This document shows positions 35,758 through 45,115 of a DNA stretch of 64,000 nucleotides, piece after piece (position 1 is the first letter of the stretch; every line of letters starts with the position of its first letter). The position numbers and the translations under genes are program-made. The notes below the pieces were generated by a model. The model saw nothing but the letters and a program-made list of their open reading frames with translations, was not told the DNA's origin and did no database searches. Origin of the DNA: Archangium violaceum (lineage in GTDB: Bacteria > Myxococcota > Myxococcia > Myxococcales > Myxococcaceae); contig NZ_CP069338.1 of the NCBI RefSeq assembly GCF_016859125.1, positions 3,622,501-3,686,500 on the forward strand. Reading direction: 5' to 3'.

Positions 35758-38715
35758 TCAGGCTGGCCCCGTGTCGAGCGGCAACTCGAGGGTGAAGGTG
35801 GCTCCGCCGCCGGGCGTAGGGGTGACCGTGATGTGCCCGGAGTGCTCCTCCACCACCTGCCGGGCGATCCACAACCCCAGGCCGAACCCGCCGTAATGGC
35901 GTGAGGAGACCGCGCGCTCGAAGCGCTCGAAGATGCGGGAGCGGTCTAGCGGAGCGATGCCGATGCCATGGTCGGCCACCGTCACCCTGGCTGTGCCCCC
36001 CTGCGTTCCGAGGCTCACCTCCACGGGCCTGCCCATTCCAAACTTCACGGCGTTGGATAGCAGGTTCTGGATGACCTGGCGGATGCGCGGGCGGTCACAT
36101 GTCACGATGACGGCGGCCTCCCCCTGGAAGGAGAGGGTGCTGCCGGCACGCGAGGCCTCGTCCCGCACGGCCTCGACCGCCTCGGTCACGAGCTCCCTCA
36201 AATCCACTTCGCACAAGTGCAGGTGGAGCTGGCCGGTGTTGATCCTCGACACATCCAGGAGCGTCTCGACCAGCGAGGCCAATCCCTGAACGGTCTGGGC
36301 GGCCGTTTCGAGTCGCGCCCCGACGCGCGCCCGGCTCTCCTCGCTCAGGCCGCGCCCCACGAGCTCCATTTGGAGGCGGAAGCGGGTCAGGGGCGTCTTC
36401 AGCTCGTGGCTGGCCACGGAGAGGAATTCGTCCCGGGCGTGAACGGCTTCCCGGAGGCCGGCCTCGAGCGCCTCGCGGCGGAAGAGCTCCCGGCGCATTC
36501 TCGAGAGCTCGAGGTTGGAGCGCACCCGCGCGATCAGCTCCCGGGCGGAGAATGGCTTCACGAGGTAGTCATCCGCTCCCGCGTCGAGTCCGCCCACGGC
36601 GGCTTCGGGACCGGCCTGGGCGGACAGCAGGAGGATGGGGATGGTGCGGAGGCCCGGGTCTTCGCGGAGCCGTTGGACCAGCCCCAGCCCGTCCAGGCCC
36701 GGCATCATCACGTCGGTGACGATGACGTCCGGACGCTGGCTGTTCGCGGCCTCGAGCGCGGTGAGCCCATCCACCGCCCTCTGGACCTGGAAGAAGGGAG
36801 CGAGGACACGCTGCAGGTAGTCGCGCATGTCCGCGTTGTCGTCGACGATGAGCACCCGGCCGGAGGGGTTCTCCACCCTGGAGGAGGGCCGAGGCTCCTC
36901 CTCCGTGCCTTCGGGTAGCCACCGGAGCGCCTCCTGAACGTAGGGCCCGGCGCCTGTCGCGGTGGACTCCTGCTTCGGCCCCACCTGGAGCTTCTCCTTC
37001 GGGAGATGTGCCGAGCCACGCGGGATGGACACCGTGAAGCGGGTGCCTCGGCCCACCTGACTCTCGACCGCGATCGTCCCACCGTGGAGCTTGACCAACT
37101 CCTGCACGAGCGCCAGCCCGATGCCGCTCCCTTCGAAGGAGCGGGAACGCGCTCCTCGCACACGGTGGAACCGCTCGAAGAGGTGGGGCAGCTCGTCCGC
37201 TGGAATACCCGCCCCCGTGTCTTCCACCTCGAGCACGGCGTGCCGCTCCGTCGCACGCAGCCTCACGGTGATGCTTCCCTCGAAGGTGAACTTGAAGGCA
37301 TTGGACACCAGGTTGAGGACGATCATTTCCCACATGTCCCGGTCGACGTAGAGCGGCTCGGGCAGGGGCGGGCAGTCCACGACGAGCCTCAGCCCGGCCT
37401 GCTCCGTGGCGGACCGGAAACTGCTGACCAGTTCCGCCGTCAGGGTGTCGAGCGCGGTGGGCTCGTAATGCACATCGGCGCGTCCCGCCTCGATGCGCGA
37501 GAAGTCGAGGAGGCTGTTCACGAGCCGCAGCAGGCGCTCGCTGTTGCGAATGACGACCTCGAGGGCCTCGCCTCGAAGCACCTTCTCCGGAGAGGCTCGC
37601 GCGTCCTCGAGCGGCCCGAGCATCAGCGTCAGAGGGGTACGGAACTCATGTGACACATTGCTGAAGAAGGCCGTCTTGGCCCGATCCAGCTCCATCAAGG
37701 ACTCGGCGCGCCGGCGCTCCTCCTCGTAGGAGCGGGCACTCGCCACCGCGACGGCGATCTGCCCCGCGGCGAGCTCGAAGAAAGTCCGATAGCGCTCGTC
37801 GAGGGGCCGGCGTGGACTCAAGCCAGCGACCAAAAAGCCATGGGGGTGCTCCTCCCTCGTGCGAACGATGGGCAGCACGAGCGCGGTCCGCGTGGGCTCG
37901 GGCCAGGCTCCTCCCGGCAGCTCGCCGAGCCGTGGCGGCAACTCCGCGACGATCTCCACGGCGCCACCGCGCGCGACCTTCGCCAGGGGCCAGAGTGCGT
38001 TCTCGTCACTCAACGAGATGACTTCGGGGCTCAGGGCCTGGCCCTCGAGGATGCCCGAGGTGCTCATGAGCCGCGCGTGTGTCCGCTCCTTCGCCGTCAG
38101 ATAGAGCGCCGAGAAGGTGATGTCCGCGGTGTTGTGGCTCAGCGAGCGAGCGATCGCGGCACATGCCTCCCCCACGGTCTTCGCCCCCAGCGCGGCTTCT
38201 CCCAGCTCTCGCAAGGTCCGCAGCCGGCGCTCGGCGATGACGTATTCCGTGGTCTCGTTTCCCGAGCAGAAGATTCCGCTGACCTTCCCTCCGTAGTCAC
38301 TCAGGGGCGCGAACGAGAAGGTAAAGTAGGTCTCCTCCAGGAACCCCCTGCGATGGATATGGAGCGGCATGTCTTCCGACCACGAGGCCACTCCCGTGGC
38401 GACCACCTCCAGGAGCAGCGGTTCCAGACTGCTCCAGACCTCCGGCCAGACCTCGCCGAAGGGTCTGCCCATGGCCCAGGGGTGCTTCATTCCAAGAATG
38501 GAGGTGTACCCATGGTTGTAGATCAGCACGAACGCTGGCCCCCATAAGACGAGGGTCGGGAAGCGTTGGCTGAGGCAGATGCTGACAGCGGTGCGAAGGA
38601 GGCGCGGCCATTGGCTCACGGGACCGAGCGGCGTCCGCGCCCAGTCCATGTTCCGGAGGAGCGCACCCCTCTCTCCACTCCGGGCGAAGAGCTCGTCGGA
38701 AGGCTCGTTGTTCAT
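35758..38715 (-). CDS. Hybrid sensor histidine kinase with internal receiver and second kinase core
   Basis: 985 residues, no membrane segments. Order: PAS-like domain (about 25-160), GAF (about 170-330), HisKA with NVSHEFRTPLT (H356), HATPase (DTGAGIP, GSGIGLALV), a receiver (VLIVDDNADMRDY...TDVMMPGLDG, phospho-Asp D668), then a second HisKA (SVASHELKTPLT, H770) and a second HATPase (DHGIGIAPLDR, GFGLGLWIARQ). Two complete kinase cores around one receiver suggest an internal phosphorelay. The signal is unknown. It stands alone, with no response regulator alongside. Confidence 0.92.
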   Translation of the reverse strand: MNNEPSDELFARSGERGALLRNMDWARTPLGPVSQWPRLLRTAVSICLSQRFPTLVLWGPAFVLIYNHGYTSILGMKHPWAMGRPFGEVWPEVWSSLEPLLLEVVATGVASWSEDMPLHIHRRGFLEETYFTFSFAPLSDYGGKVSGIFCSGNETTEYVIAERRLRTLRELGEAALGAKTVGEACAAIARSLSHNTADITFSALYLTAKERTHARLMSTSGILEGQALSPEVISLSDENALWPLAKVARGGAVEIVAELPPRLGELPGGAWPEPTRTALVLPIVRTREEHPHGFLVAGLSPRRPLDERYRTFFELAAGQIAVAVASARSYEEERRRAESLMELDRAKTAFFSNVSHEFRTPLTLMLGPLEDARASPEKVLRGEALEVVIRNSERLLRLVNSLLDFSRIEAGRADVHYEPTALDTLTAELVSSFRSATEQAGLRLVVDCPPLPEPLYVDRDMWEMIVLNLVSNAFKFTFEGSITVRLRATERHAVLEVEDTGAGIPADELPHLFERFHRVRGARSRSFEGSGIGLALVQELVKLHGGTIAVESQVGRGTRFTVSIPRGSAHLPKEKLQVGPKQESTATGAGPYVQEALRWLPEGTEEEPRPSSRVENPSGRVLIVDDNADMRDYLQRVLAPFFQVQRAVDGLTALEAANSQRPDVIVTDVMMPGLDGLGLVQRLREDPGLRTIPILLLSAQAGPEAAVGGLDAGADDYLVKPFSARELIARVRSNLELSRMRRELFRREALEAGLREAVHARDEFLSVASHELKTPLTRFRLQMELVGRGLSEESRARVGARLETAAQTVQGLASLVETLLDVSRINTGQLHLHLCEVDLRELVTEAVEAVRDEASRAGSTLSFQGEAAVIVTCDRPRIRQVIQNLLSNAVKFGMGRPVEVSLGTQGGTARVTVADHGIGIAPLDRSRIFERFERAVSSRHYGGFGLGLWIARQVVEEHSGHITVTPTPGGGATFTLELPLDTGPA

Positions 38716-39112
38716 GCAGGGAGCCCTCCCCAGGCCCGGTGAGCCTGGAGGCTACGGCACCTCCCGCTCTTCTGCTCGGCCAGGGGGGAGAAGGACAGAT
38801 GGACGTCCACCGTGCCCTTCACGCCGGCCATGAGGACGTTGTCGAGCTCGAGCTCCCGCGGGCTGCATGCCGAAGCGCCCACCTGACACCTCCCTCCAGC
38901 ATCAAGGATGGGACTCGGCCCGGTGTCCGCCATCCGGAGTTTGGGGAGGTCCCCTGCCAGCCCTGGTGGCCGGGGCTTTCGAGAGGGGCACCCGCGGGCC
39001 TCGTCCATCACGACCGGCGGATGCTTCGCTGGCTTGCTGGCCTGCCATGCCTGAAGCCATAGAACACGCCCTTGTTGATGCAGATGGATTCGCCGGGTGA
39101 CAGGCGGGGCTG
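38716..39112. other. Intergenic stretch without a supported gene
   Basis: About 400 bp upstream of the hybrid kinase. Short frames exist on both strands (for example 38712-39011 minus) but lack family features and ribosome binding sites. Confidence 0.5.
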
Positions 39113-39418
39113 ATGGCGCCCTCGGCGCAGGCCGCCGAAGGTGTCGACCCCTGTGAGTGCGGTCCCATGGACGTGGTCTTCGTCGTCGACACCACGGGCA
39201 GCATGGGGTCGTCCCTCAATGCCTTCCAGAGTGCCTTCCCCTCGATCATCAATCAGATCGCCACCTCGTCGAATGGCGACTACCAGCCTGGCCTCGTCAC
39301 CTTCACCGACATGGTGACCGTGGCCGATGACCTGGGGGATATGGGCGCGTCCAACGGTGGCGGATGCGATCTCCAACCCGTAGCCCGGGCCATCCGTCGA
39401 AAGCAGCGGAGGCGATGA
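39113..39418 (+). pseudogene. Truncated von Willebrand factor A domain protein
   Basis: The frame reads LMAPSAQAAEGVDPCECGP, like the end of a signal peptide, then MDVVFVVDTTGSMGSSLNAF with the MIDAS motif DxTGS and the first strands of a vWA domain, and stops after about 100 residues. The upstream signal-peptide start and the rest of the vWA fold are missing, so it is a remnant. Confidence 0.65.
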
Positions 39419-39450
39419 GCCGGGGGGAGCCCGTCCCATCGCCTCCGTGA

Positions 39451-39480
39451 GCCCGGCCGGATCAACGCGATCGGCCGGGC
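39451..39480 (-). terminator. Hairpin downstream of the GH3 gene
   Basis: GCCCGGCC (39451-39458) and GGCCGGGC (39473-39480), with GATC inner arms also able to pair. It lies 12 bp past the GH3 stop. No T-tract. Confidence 0.55.
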
Positions 39481-39492
39481 CTTCGCTCGTGA

Positions 39493-42400
39493 CTAGTCGA
39501 GCTGCTTCTTGATGCGGATGTTGCGCAGCTGGAAGTGGATGTTGCCGCCCTGGTCACCCCAGGCGGGCAGCATCTCCAGGACGGAGCTGACCCGGGCCGT
39601 GTTCCAGCTCGACTGGTAGCTGGGGCTGGAGAACGGAATCTTCACCATCGTCCAGGTCCCGGGCGTGGGACGGCCGATGAGGGTCTTCAGGTCGCCGGTG
39701 GCGCAGGAGTCCGCCTTGCGGTCGCAGACGATCTTCACCCAGAAGTCCTGGGTGGTCTCGCCGTAGTCGAGGATGTTCAGCTCGAACTCCACGCCACCGG
39801 TGGCGGCGATCGCGGAGACGTCCATCAGGTTCGGCTCCTTGAGCCCGAAGGCGAAGCCGCCGTTGCCGCCACCCTCCTTGAGGCCGCTCATCGAGACGTC
39901 GATGACCTTCTCACCGCCGACGTCGAACGCGGGGTCCACCGTCACGGTGCCCGTCGTGCCGGCCGTCCACCCATTGGGGGTGGCGAAGAACGAGGTGTCG
40001 GAGATGCCGTTGACGTAGGCGTCCTTGTCCTCGGTGATGGCGATGGGCGCCGGGGGCGGCTCGCCGCCCGTGCAGGACACGTTGCCGGCCTTGTTGGGCT
40101 CCCAGCGGATGTTGGCGAGCGTCAGATCCAACGTGCCCGAGGTGTAGAGCAGGAAGGGCGAGTTCACGTTGGTGAAGTCCAGGCCCGTGTCCGCCATGCA
40201 CTGCAGCGGAACGGCGAGCTCGGTCCAGCCCTTGCCCTCGAGCTGCGTGAGGGTCTGGGTGAAGTTGATCTCCCCGAGGCACGGGTACACGCAGTGCATG
40301 GAGAGGTTGACCGGGGCGGTCGGCGCGGCGTTCACCTTCACGGAGAAGACCAGCGCGCCATTGGAGTTGAGGTAGGCCGAGAGGTCACGGCCCACGTTGC
40401 CATTCTGGTTCTGCGTGTAGAGCTGCCCCGTGCCGCTCCAGACGACGTTCATGGCCGCCCACTGGAGGCCGCCCGCGTCATCCACCGGGGTGGCCTTGAT
40501 CTCATTGGCGGCCAGGCTGGTGGTGGCGCTGGTGTTCTGCTGCACGTCGATGCCGCCCCAGTTGGACGGCGCGCCCATGCGCATCACCCAGTTGTCCTGG
40601 TTGCCACGCTCGAAGAGGACCAGCGGCTCGGTGGTGGTGCCGCCGCCGCCCGGCGTCGTACCGCAGCCGTGGGTCTGGGTCGTCTCCTCGAGAGCGCCCA
40701 GCTCCTGGGGCTGCGCATAGGTCAGGCCATGGCCGTAGGGGAAGAGGGGCGCGTAGCCCTCATCGCCCTTGTTGATCGACACCTGGCAGGGGCTCTTGGG
40801 CCACGAGTAGGACAGCTTGCCGTGGAAGTCGTAGTTGACCGAGCCATCCTCCTTGCGGAAGAGCACGTCGGTGATGCCATCACCCTCGGTGCCGGGCAGC
40901 CAGGCCGCGACGAACGCATCCGACGCGTTGAGCTCCTTGTTGGCGTAGAGCGGGCGGCCGGAGAAGAGCACCGTCACGATCTTCTTCACGCCCTTGGCCT
41001 TGAGGGCGTTGATGAGCGTGAGGTCCTCCGGGCGCAGCCGGGCGAGCTCCAGGGTCTTGTTCTTGCCAATGTCTCCCTGACCCTCGGCGTAGGGCGTCTC
41101 GCCAATCACCACCACGGCGACGTCATAGGACGAATCCGCCAGGGCGCCGTCCGCGCTGGTGTCGAGCGTGGCGGTGGGGACGATCTTCTGGACGGCCTTC
41201 CAGACGGTGGTGCCGCCGCCGATGTCCGCGTTCGTGATGTCGGTGCCCTGCCAGGTGATGGTCCAGCCGCCGGACTGGTTGGCGAGGTTGTCGGCGCTCT
41301 TGCCGGCCACGAGCACCCTGGCCGTGCGGGCCAGGGGCAGGGTGGAGCCGTTGTTCTTGAGGAGCACGAGCGACTTGCGGACGGCCTCGCGGGCGACGGC
41401 CCGGTTCTCCTCGGTGCCAATCTCGTGCGAGGCATTGCGCGCGGAGGGCTTGGGCTTCTCGAAGAGGCCCATGCGGAACTTCACGCGGAGGATGCGGCGG
41501 ACGGCGTCGTCGAGGCGCGCCTGGGGAATCTCACCGCTCTGGACCGACTTGATGGTGTTCTCGATGAACGGCTTCCAGTCCTGGCGGTAGGGCACCATCA
41601 CCATGTCGACGCCGGCGTTGATGGCCTGCGGGCAGTCGCCGTTGGTGCAGTCCCGGGGCGAGTCACTGTTCTCCCGGGTGATCTGCCCGATGCCGTTCCA
41701 GTCGGAGATGACGAAGCCGTCGAAGCCCATCTTGGTCTTCAACACGTCCGTCAGCAGGTACTTGTTGCCGTGCATCTTGTGGGCCTTGGCGCCCTCTCCC
41801 TGGGCCGCGTCCTGCCAGCTGCTGAAGGACGCCATGACCGTCTGGGCACCGGCCGCGAGCGCCGTGAAATAGCCGCGGCCGTGGATGTTGCGCAGGTCCT
41901 TCTCGGTGACCTGGGTGATGCCCTGGTCCTTGCCTTCCTTGGTTCCGCCGTCACCCAGGTAGTGCTTGGCCGAGGCGATGACCTTCTCGTTCGCCTTCGC
42001 GTCCTTGGCGAGCTGGCCCTGGAGGCCCTCGACGATCTTCCCGCCGAAGGCCTCGACGATGGCCGGATCCTCCGAGTAGCCCTCGTAGGTGCGGCCCCAG
42101 CGGTCATCCCGGACGACGGCGAGCGTGGGCCCGAAGGCCCAGTCCAGACCCGTGCGGGCCACTTCGCGCGCCGTCACCTCGCCAATGCGCTTCACCAGCT
42201 CCGGGTCGTTCGCGGCACCCAGACCGATGTTGTGCGGGAAGATGGTGGCGCCCTTCACGTTGTTGTGCCCGTGCACCGCGTCCACGCCCCAGATGATGGG
42301 AATCTGGTGGGGGTTGGCCGGGTCCATGGAGGCCTCCCAGAGCTGGTCCGCGAGCGCGTTCCACTCCTCCACGGTGGAGCCCTTGTTGCCGTTGGGCCAG

Positions 42401-42732
42401 GAGCCGCCGCCGTTGAGCACGGAGCCGAGGTGGTACTGCTTCACCTCCGCGGGCGTGACGTGGGCGATCTCCACCTGGGTGATCTGCCCGACCTTCTCCT
42501 CGAGGGACATGGTGGAGAGCAGGGCCTCGACCCTGGCCTCGATGGCCTCGTCCCGGGGGATGGCGCTCTGGATGCGCGGCCAGTCATCGGGCTGCTCGGT
42601 GGGAGGCTGCTCCGTGGGGGGCTGTTCGGTGGGGGGAGGCGTGGGCTCCGGGTCGGGCTTGCAGGATGTCAGCGTCAACAGCAGAAGGGCCGCGCAGGAT
42701 GCGCTCTTCCGCCGGGAGAACAACCGTTCCAT
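39493..42732 (-). CDS. GH3 beta-glucosidase/exo-glucanase lipoprotein
   Basis: 1079 residues from the second ATG (42732), which has AGGAG at proper spacing; the lipoprotein signal ends in LLLTLTSC. A (TEQPP)n linker follows (about 25-45). The GH3 N-domain has WGVDAVHGHNN, GATIFPHNIGLGA and the nucleophile in GFDGFVISDWNGI (D344); the GH3 C-domain spans about 400-690. An ExoP-type galactose-binding domain (about 720-885) and a further beta-sandwich (about 890-1079) finish the protein, as in marine ExoP glucan hydrolases. It likely trims glucose from beta-1,3/1,4-glucans at the cell surface. Confidence 0.92.
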   Translation of the reverse strand: MERLFSRRKSASCAALLLLTLTSCKPDPEPTPPPTEQPPTEQPPTEQPDDWPRIQSAIPRDEAIEARVEALLSTMSLEEKVGQITQVEIAHVTPAEVKQYHLGSVLNGGGSWPNGNKGSTVEEWNALADQLWEASMDPANPHQIPIIWGVDAVHGHNNVKGATIFPHNIGLGAANDPELVKRIGEVTAREVARTGLDWAFGPTLAVVRDDRWGRTYEGYSEDPAIVEAFGGKIVEGLQGQLAKDAKANEKVIASAKHYLGDGGTKEGKDQGITQVTEKDLRNIHGRGYFTALAAGAQTVMASFSSWQDAAQGEGAKAHKMHGNKYLLTDVLKTKMGFDGFVISDWNGIGQITRENSDSPRDCTNGDCPQAINAGVDMVMVPYRQDWKPFIENTIKSVQSGEIPQARLDDAVRRILRVKFRMGLFEKPKPSARNASHEIGTEENRAVAREAVRKSLVLLKNNGSTLPLARTARVLVAGKSADNLANQSGGWTITWQGTDITNADIGGGTTVWKAVQKIVPTATLDTSADGALADSSYDVAVVVIGETPYAEGQGDIGKNKTLELARLRPEDLTLINALKAKGVKKIVTVLFSGRPLYANKELNASDAFVAAWLPGTEGDGITDVLFRKEDGSVNYDFHGKLSYSWPKSPCQVSINKGDEGYAPLFPYGHGLTYAQPQELGALEETTQTHGCGTTPGGGGTTTEPLVLFERGNQDNWVMRMGAPSNWGGIDVQQNTSATTSLAANEIKATPVDDAGGLQWAAMNVVWSGTGQLYTQNQNGNVGRDLSAYLNSNGALVFSVKVNAAPTAPVNLSMHCVYPCLGEINFTQTLTQLEGKGWTELAVPLQCMADTGLDFTNVNSPFLLYTSGTLDLTLANIRWEPNKAGNVSCTGGEPPPAPIAITEDKDAYVNGISDTSFFATPNGWTAGTTGTVTVDPAFDVGGEKVIDVSMSGLKEGGGNGGFAFGLKEPNLMDVSAIAATGGVEFELNILDYGETTQDFWVKIVCDRKADSCATGDLKTLIGRPTPGTWTMVKIPFSSPSYQSSWNTARVSSVLEMLPAWGDQGGNIHFQLRNIRIKKQLD

Positions 42733-43007
42733 GTCCATCTCCTGGTATCTGAGGTGCGCTGACTCCGTGGACGGAAGAGGGGGTATTTCCCCGGTCCACG
42801 ACGAGCGGAGTGAGCTCGGATGATTGGGGCTGGGGTTCACGCCCCGGCGTCAACGCGCGGCGAACGTAGAAGTAAAAACAATGTCACGCAAGACGACGGC
42901 ACGGGAACCCGGCACGGGTGGCACTTGTGTTCACCATGCTTCAGTCCGATGCGTGGAGAGGGAGCGGTGCACCGCGTCATCTCTACGCGGTGTGTCATCG
43001 CGTCGGA

Positions 43008-45029
43008 TCATCTCCCCCTGCCGGGGTGCGGACGCGCCTGTTTGACGGACAGCTTCGGCGGCTCGCCGGGCTCGCCGTCGAACTTGAACTCGACATCCAT
43101 GGCGTACCAGCCGGTGTGGCCCGCCAGGGGCCCGTAGGCGGGCGAGAAGCGCTCGTGGATGAGGGTGAGGGCCTTGCCGAGCTCGAAGACCTGGGCGGAC
43201 GTCAGCACCGTGTGGCCGGCCTCCACCAGGTTGGAGTGGGACAGGTACGTGAGGGGGAGGCCGGGTTGGTGGAACTCGTAGATGAACTGGTCGCTCGTGA
43301 TTCCCGGCGGTGGGTGCACCACCTCGGCGTCTCCGCCAGTCTGGACGTTCACATAGAACCCGGGCTGCAGGCCGGAGGGGTCGAAGGGGTTCGCCGTGAG
43401 CGCCACGCCATTGGCTTCCTCGTCCGGGAAGTTGTGGTGCACGAGCAGCGCCATCACGACGGACTCGTGGGGGATGCCGTTGTATTCGCGCTCCTCGAAC
43501 GTGCGGAACAACCAGACGCTGGCCCAGGTCTTCCGGATGGCCTCGAGGACGTCCTCCCAGTCGCTGGGGTCTCCCGTGTGTGACTCGTAGCAGCCCGCGC
43601 ACGGAAAGCCCTCCAGGTCCTCGCTGTTCGTGCTGGTGCGGAACCGCATGGTCAGCCCCGGGTAGTCCGCCGCCAGCTTCGCCTTCAGCAGTGCCTGGAG
43701 CCCGGCGTTCACCGGTGCCTTCTTCATGTCGGCGCGGAGCTCCTTCAGGCGCGCGTCGCGAATCTCGGGCTTCTCCTTGAAGGAGGGCTCGGCGAGCAGC
43801 GCATCCACCCGGGCGAAGAACCCGTTCTCCTCCATGAATTGCACGTAATAGAAGGCGGGGATCGCGAAGGCCTTTCGCACGGGGAGCCCCTCCGTCCTGG
43901 CCAGGACGGAGTAGTGCGCGGCCTTGCCTCCGAACGCGGGGACCGCGGCCTTGATGGCCTCGCGCAGCGGACCCTGGCCCTCGACCACGACGTCCTGGAT
44001 GTCGCGCAGATCCCTCACCGACAGGTCCGCCGCGGGGAGCACCACGGGCACCGGCTTGTGCGCTTCCCAGTACGCATCGGCCTCGGCGCTCGTCACCTCC
44101 TCGATGCTCCAGCTGAACGCGCCGACGGTGAGCCGGACCCATCTGCCCTCGAGCGCTCGGAGCTGGGGGTGGCTCATGGCCTGGCGCAGCCCCATGTTGG
44201 GCGTCTGGCGGTTCTGCGACAGCACGTTCACGTGCGACAGCGGCGTCTGGAACTCCTCGGTGATGATGCCGACGACGGTCGAGATGTCATTGGGCAGGCG
44301 ATCCAACACGACGATGTCCCGGTACGCGAGATAGGTCGTCTTCAGCTCATCCGCCTTGACGAAGCGCAGCCGCCCGACCGAGGTGGCGAGGTTGAGCGGC
44401 TGATAGTCGGTGGCCGCGTAGAGCGCGTCCGTCGTCATGACCCGGATGGCGGGCGGCAGGTTCTTCGCCTCGGCTTCGAGCGCTTGCGAGGTGGGGTGGA
44501 AGATCAGCTCGGAGCCGAAGTAGCCGGCGTCGCGAACGGCCTCGTGGAGCCGGGTCAGCATCTCCGCGGAGGCGGTGTCGTAGGGGGCGAGCTCCAGTGC
44601 CCAGACGCCGGGCCCTTCGTAATACGTGACGGTGCCGAGGAGGAAGCGGCGGTCCGGCGCGTAGTATTCGGTCTGGTTGAAGTCCGCCAGCGAGCCGACC
44701 AGCGGCAGCCCGTGGCCGGAGAGGTGCGAGGAGACGAACGCGTAATGGATGGGGTACTTCCGGCTGTTCTGGAAGTAGAGTGCGTCACCGTCGAACCCAT
44801 CCAACACGACCTTCACCGAGCGGGCACCCGGGATGCGCGTGTCGAGCGGCTCCGACGCGAGGGCATGGAAGTCCCCCTGACATCCGATGTGCTTCAGGAA
44901 CTCGGGGGCCGAGGCCTCCTCCACCAGCTCACAGGCCGCTTCCGGCACCTGCTCCTCGGGGGCTGACGGTCTCGACGAGCACGAGAGGACGAGCGAGGTG
45001 ATCACCCAGATGAACGAGTGCGAGCGCAT
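43008..45029 (-). CDS. Lipoprotein with phosphohistidine and PEP/pyruvate-dikinase ATP-binding domains (glucan water dikinase-like order)
   Basis: 673 residues from the ATG at 45029 (GGAGATCTCC upstream), lipoprotein signal FIWVITSLVLSC. A unique N-terminal region is followed by a swivelling phosphohistidine-like segment GIITEEFQTPLSHVNVLSQN (H266), and then by a PPDK_N ATP-grasp domain (FGGKAAHYSVL, MRFRTSTNSEDLEGF, CAGCYESHTG) to the end. In PEP synthase the ATP domain comes first; here the His domain comes first, as in alpha-glucan water dikinases. Export of such an ATP-dependent enzyme is odd. It lies upstream of GH3 on the same strand (275-bp gap). Confidence 0.75.
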   Translation of the reverse strand: MRSHSFIWVITSLVLSCSSRPSAPEEQVPEAACELVEEASAPEFLKHIGCQGDFHALASEPLDTRIPGARSVKVVLDGFDGDALYFQNSRKYPIHYAFVSSHLSGHGLPLVGSLADFNQTEYYAPDRRFLLGTVTYYEGPGVWALELAPYDTASAEMLTRLHEAVRDAGYFGSELIFHPTSQALEAEAKNLPPAIRVMTTDALYAATDYQPLNLATSVGRLRFVKADELKTTYLAYRDIVVLDRLPNDISTVVGIITEEFQTPLSHVNVLSQNRQTPNMGLRQAMSHPQLRALEGRWVRLTVGAFSWSIEEVTSAEADAYWEAHKPVPVVLPAADLSVRDLRDIQDVVVEGQGPLREAIKAAVPAFGGKAAHYSVLARTEGLPVRKAFAIPAFYYVQFMEENGFFARVDALLAEPSFKEKPEIRDARLKELRADMKKAPVNAGLQALLKAKLAADYPGLTMRFRTSTNSEDLEGFPCAGCYESHTGDPSDWEDVLEAIRKTWASVWLFRTFEEREYNGIPHESVVMALLVHHNFPDEEANGVALTANPFDPSGLQPGFYVNVQTGGDAEVVHPPPGITSDQFIYEFHQPGLPLTYLSHSNLVEAGHTVLTSAQVFELGKALTLIHERFSPAYGPLAGHTGWYAMDVEFKFDGEPGEPPKLSVKQARPHPGRGR

Positions 45030-45047
45030 GGAGATCTCCGTGTATGT

Positions 45048-45081
45048 CCCCTCTCCCTCTGGGAGAGGGCGAGGGTGAGGG
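45048..45081. repeat. Dispersed palindromic repeat, copy 2
   Basis: CCCCTCTCCCTCTGGGAGAG followed by GGCGAGGGTGAGGG. It is in the leader between the dikinase-like gene and the gene upstream of it. The copy at 63594 has the same layout, including the GGGTGAGGG tail. Confidence 0.75.
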
Positions 45082-45115
45082 TATTCCCGCCTGTGTTGCT
45101 GACTGTGAATGAGGA

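Noticed and set aside
38712-39011. 99-codon minus frame upstream of the hybrid kinase
   Set aside because: No ribosome binding site or family match; could be a fossil but cannot be supported.
42560-42640. Tandem repeat in the GH3 gene leader region
   Set aside because: Encodes the TEQPP linker after the lipoprotein signal; not an independent element.
39535-42762. 1075-codon open frame on the plus strand
   Set aside because: It is the antisense of the GH3 gene, with Ala/Gly/Arg/His/Val-biased composition and no motif; a GC-rich shadow.
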